Assembly (NCBI GenBank): GCA_029563075.1
Contig: JAKQTN010000067.1
Coordinates: 1 to 64,000 of the forward strand
From: Pseudomonadota bacterium
GTDB lineage: Bacteria > Pseudomonadota > Gammaproteobacteria > Burkholderiales > Methylophilaceae
Direction: 5' to 3'
DNA: 64,000 bases
Notes under the pieces: model-generated
Database searches by the model: none
The model's input: only the letters and a program-made list of their open reading frames with translations
What the model was told of the DNA's origin: nothing
Translations under genes and position numbers: made by a program
In this document: piece after piece, positions 61,710 to 64,000 of the stretch
Layout: each line of letters starts with the position of its first letter
How positions within the stretch are numbered: position 1 is the stretch's first letter

Positions 61710-62759
61710 TTGACTACAAATACATCAGATAAAACTTCCATTAGTTACCGCGATGCGGGTGTTGATATCGAAGCAGGCGATGCGCTTGTGGAGCAAATCA
61801 AGCCATTCGCCAAGCGTACCATGCGTCCTGAAGTGCTGGGTGGTATCGGCGGCTTTGGTTCGTTATTTGCCGTGCCGCAAAAATTCAAAGAGCCGGTGCT
61901 GGTTTCTGGCACTGATGGCGTAGGTACTAAATTAAAATTGGCGTTCGAGCTGAATAAGCACGATACTGTGGGTATTGATCTGGTGGCGATGAGCGTGAAC
62001 GATATCCTCGTACAGGGCGCCGAGCCGTTATTTTTCCTGGATTACTTTGCTTGCGGCAAGCTGGAAGTCGGCACGGCTGCGCAGGTGATCAAGGGCATTG
62101 CCGAAGGCTGCGAGCAATCGGGATGCGCGCTGGTTGGCGGGGAAACCGCCGAGATGCCAGGCATGTACCCGGCCGGTGAATACGATTTGGCAGGCTTTGC
62201 AGTGGGCTGTGTGGATAAAGCCAACATCATCGATGGCACAACGATCGCAGCAGGCGATGTGGTGCTGGGTCTGGCTTCCAGCGGTGCGCATTCCAATGGG
62301 TACTCGCTGATTCGCAAGCTGATCGAAAAATCAGGCATTGATTTTGAATCGGATTTCCATGGCCGTAAGTTCAAGGACGTGGTGATGGCGCCGACCAGAA
62401 TTTATGTGAAATCGCTGCTTAAGCTGATCTGGACGATGCCGGTGAAAGGCATGGCGCATATCACCGGCGGCGGTATTACCGAGAACGTGCCGCGTGTATT
62501 GCCAGGTGGCCTCACCGCTGAAATCACCAAAGGTAGTTGGACAATGCCGCCTTTGTTTACTTGGCTGCAAGCACAGGGTAATGTGGCTGAAGACGAGATG
62601 TACCGTACTTTTAACTGCGGTATCGGCATGGTGGTGATTGTGGCAAAAGAATATGCGGATGCAGCCCAGTCTTTGTTGATTGAAGCAGGTGAAACAGTGT
62701 CAGTGATTGGCCATATTCGTGAGCAGCAGGCAGGTGAAGCGCCTACGGTCGTTGTTTAG
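61710..62759 (+). CDS. purM: Phosphoribosylaminoimidazole synthetase (AIR synthase)
   Basis: PurM closes the imidazole ring in purine synthesis. The start is a TTG at 61710 with only a weak ribosome site. The 349-residue product has [78 protein letters not shown] and [17 protein letters not shown]. Complete. In many relatives purN follows; here it is absent and a DUF3108 gene comes next. Confidence 0.97.
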   Translation: MTTNTSDKTSISYRDAGVDIEAGDALVEQIKPFAKRTMRPEVLGGIGGFGSLFAVPQKFKEPVLVSGTDGVGTKLKLAFELNKHDTVGIDLVAMSVNDILVQGAEPLFFLDYFACGKLEVGTAAQVIKGIAEGCEQSGCALVGGETAEMPGMYPAGEYDLAGFAVGCVDKANIIDGTTIAAGDVVLGLASSGAHSNGYSLIRKLIEKSGIDFESDFHGRKFKDVVMAPTRIYVKSLLKLIWTMPVKGMAHITGGGITENVPRVLPGGLTAEITKGSWTMPPLFTWLQAQGNVAEDEMYRTFNCGIGMVVIVAKEYADAAQSLLIEAGETVSVIGHIREQQAGEAPTVVV

Positions 62760-62782
62760 GGCTTCCTTAATAGCATACAGAC

Positions 62783-62805
62783 AACGCATCGTGTCATGAT
62801 GCGTT
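62783..62805. other. Hairpin in the gap after purM
   Basis: AACGCATC-GTGTCAT-GATGCGTT forms a perfect 8-bp stem with a 7-nt loop. No T run follows, so a terminator role is weak; it may stabilise the purM 3' end. Confidence 0.4.
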
Positions 62806-62848
62806 AAATGAACTAACACAATTTTGGCTCTGCCTACGAAAGAAGTGC

Positions 62849-63556
62849 ATGTTGAGATTATCGCAATTCATTATTTTGTTGCTGTTGCCAATATGTTTTT
62901 TGGGCGCAAGCCCGGCGCAGGCCTATCCAAAAAGTATCCAGCTTGAATACGATGTCGCCCGCAACGGCAAGCAATTCGCCAAGGTGAAAGAAAGCTTCAC
63001 GCAAAATGGCAAACAGTATCGCATTAAATCCGTGACTAAAGGACTTGGCGTTTATGCCTTAATGGGTGAGCGCGTGCTTACCAGCACGGGCGCGGTTACC
63101 AGTCAGGGTTTGAAGCCAAGTCATTTCGAGTTGCATCAGGGGCATAGCGCCAAGAAGACTTTGATTGCGGATTTTAATTGGGCAAAAAATATGCTCAGTA
63201 TGCAGGTAAAAGGTGAGCGCAGAACCGAAGCCTTAAACAAGGGCACGCAAGATCTGGCGAGCTACGTTTATCAATTTATGTTTACGCCACCTAAAAAGGA
63301 TGAGGTCAATGTGACGCTGACAACGGGCAAGAAACTGCATCAATATCAATATAAAGTGATTGCGCGCGGCTTGAAACTGGACATTGCAAAAACAAGCTAT
63401 AAAGCATTGCATATCTCAAACGAGGCTGCGGCAGGGGCTGAGAAAAAACAGCTGTGGCTGGCCGAAGATCAGTATTATCTGCCGGTGCGCTATAAGCTTA
63501 CGGATGAAGACGGCAGTAATTTCGAGCAAACGCTAACCAACATTCATGTGGAGTAA
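62849..63556 (+). CDS. Periplasmic DUF3108 protein
   Basis: The 235-residue product has a signal peptide (LSQFIILLLLPICFLGASPAQA) and a DUF3108 beta-rich body (IQLEYDVARNGKQFAKVKESFTQNGKQYRIKSVTKGLGVYAL, LASYVYQFMFTPP, LWLAEDQYYLPVRYKLTDEDGSNFEQTLTNI). The family is periplasmic and of unknown function. It overlaps the following gene by 11 bp, and both appear to be DUF3108 proteins of one operon. Confidence 0.9.
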   Translation: MLRLSQFIILLLLPICFLGASPAQAYPKSIQLEYDVARNGKQFAKVKESFTQNGKQYRIKSVTKGLGVYALMGERVLTSTGAVTSQGLKPSHFELHQGHSAKKTLIADFNWAKNMLSMQVKGERRTEALNKGTQDLASYVYQFMFTPPKKDEVNVTLTTGKKLHQYQYKVIARGLKLDIAKTSYKALHISNEAAAGAEKKQLWLAEDQYYLPVRYKLTDEDGSNFEQTLTNIHVE

Positions 63557-64000
63557 GCTTGAACAGGTGCTGAACGACCCGAGCCACAAGCGGCTGGGAC
63601 TTGCTTTGGCTGTATCAGTTGTGCTGCATTTTTTTTTATTGGGAAAACTTGATTTAACGCTGCCTGACTTAAAAAAGGAAATGCATCTGATCGAGGCAAG
63701 CATTCAGATGCCTAAGGCGGTCGTTAAAACAGTAGAAACACCAATTCCAGAAGATGTAGTCATTCCAGAACCAACGCCACCGGTCAAGCCGCCTGAACCT
63801 GTTGAGCCTCCAGAAGCTGAAATGCCGAATCAAGTGAATGAGGCGGCGGTGACGGATGCGGCACCAGACCCGGAGCCTGTAACTGAAAACCCGCCGCAGC
63901 CGCAAACTGAAAGCAGCGAACCAGATCCGCCACAAGAAGAGCCGCAGTTGGGAGATGCAGGTTTGGTGATTAACGAAAATGCGTATCAATATGTGGAAAC
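63546..64000 (+). CDS. DUF3108-type protein with Pro-rich region (5' part, cut by window end)
   Basis: An open frame starts at the ATG at 63546 and runs 151 codons to the window edge without a stop; the ORF track omits it. It has one membrane segment (KRLGLALAVSVVLHFFLLGKLDL), a long Pro/Glu-rich stretch (PEPTPPVKPPEPVEPPEAE) like a periplasm-spanning TonB linker, and then GLVINENAYQYVE, which looks like the beginning of a DUF3108 domain. The gene probably continues several hundred bp to the right. Confidence 0.75.
   Translation, partial: MWSKLEQVLNDPSHKRLGLALAVSVVLHFFLLGKLDLTLPDLKKEMHLIEASIQMPKAVVKTVETPIPEDVVIPEPTPPVKPPEPVEPPEAEMPNQVNEAAVTDAAPDPEPVTENPPQPQTESSEPDPPQEEPQLGDAGLVINENAYQYVE

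Overview
The window reads as one contiguous stretch of a betaproteobacterial chromosome of moderate G+C. The gene orders lptC-lptA-lptB-rpoN-hpf-hprK-rapZ, ahcY-'holin'-metF, def-fmt-...-rsmB-DUF4390-ntrYX, perM-hda against purM, and zapA-6S RNA, together with an SAH riboswitch on ahcY, point to Betaproteobacteria. Methylophilaceae (Methylotenera/Methylophilus-like methylotrophs) is my best guess. That family assignment is inference; no methanol dehydrogenase or RuMP gene lies in the window.

Layout. (1) 1-1.7 kb is the right end of an integrated element: an IS21-like terminus, a truncated gene, an AlpA-type helix-turn-helix gene and a tyrosine integrase that stops 25 bp before the 3' end of tRNA-Phe. 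(2) 1.9-8.9 kb holds a LysM/BON protein, a small alanine-rich lipoprotein and a cobalamin salvage block. The block has cobT-cobS-cobC on + and cobU plus an S4 protein on -. A two-gene - operon encoding a BtuB-like outer membrane receptor and a BtuM-like inner membrane transporter sits behind a clear cobalamin riboswitch. (3) 9.0-9.8 kb: a TIGR02449 gene, zapA and a 6S RNA. (4) 9.9-20.2 kb: mixed housekeeping genes (DUF2237, EVE, YVTN lipoprotein, ilvA, rpiA, yggX, dgkA), a ZnuD-type metal receptor with a small His/Cys protein, then dapF-DUF484-xerC. (5) 20.3-25.8 kb: an activated-methyl-cycle block (metK, ahcY with SAH riboswitch, metF) with an HD-GYP gene inside it. (6) 25.8-37.1 kb: smg, dprA, LysM, def, fmt, htpX, a frameshifted small membrane gene, a repeat, rsmB, DUF4390 and ntrYX. 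(7) 37.1-50.5 kb, all on -: xth, prlC, DUF4870, a regulatory PTS (ptsI, ptsH, EIIA-Man, rapZ, hprK), hpf, rpoN, lptBAC, kdsC, kdsD. (8) 50.6-64 kb: KefB-like antiporter, ThiO-like oxidase, NhaA, MoaC, a BepA-like protease followed by soxYZ, DUF2892, a FAD dehydrogenase, hda, perM, purM and two DUF3108-type genes, the last cut by the window end.

How they work together. The B12 block fits uptake of corrinoids (BtuB/BtuM) and remodelling of the lower ligand and nucleotide loop (CobU, CobS, CobT, CobC), with uptake controlled by B12 through the riboswitch. metK, ahcY and metF make and recycle S-adenosylmethionine, and SAH controls ahcY. The PTS genes have no sugar permease, and ptsN is missing from its usual place between hpf and hprK, so the system looks purely regulatory. 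I see no CRISPR array and no defence island. I found no clearly new multi-gene system. The most unusual items are the degenerate NtrX, the isolated soxYZ pair behind a protease gene, the missing ptsN, the element boundary at tRNA-Phe, and several unexplained dyads and leader hairpins.
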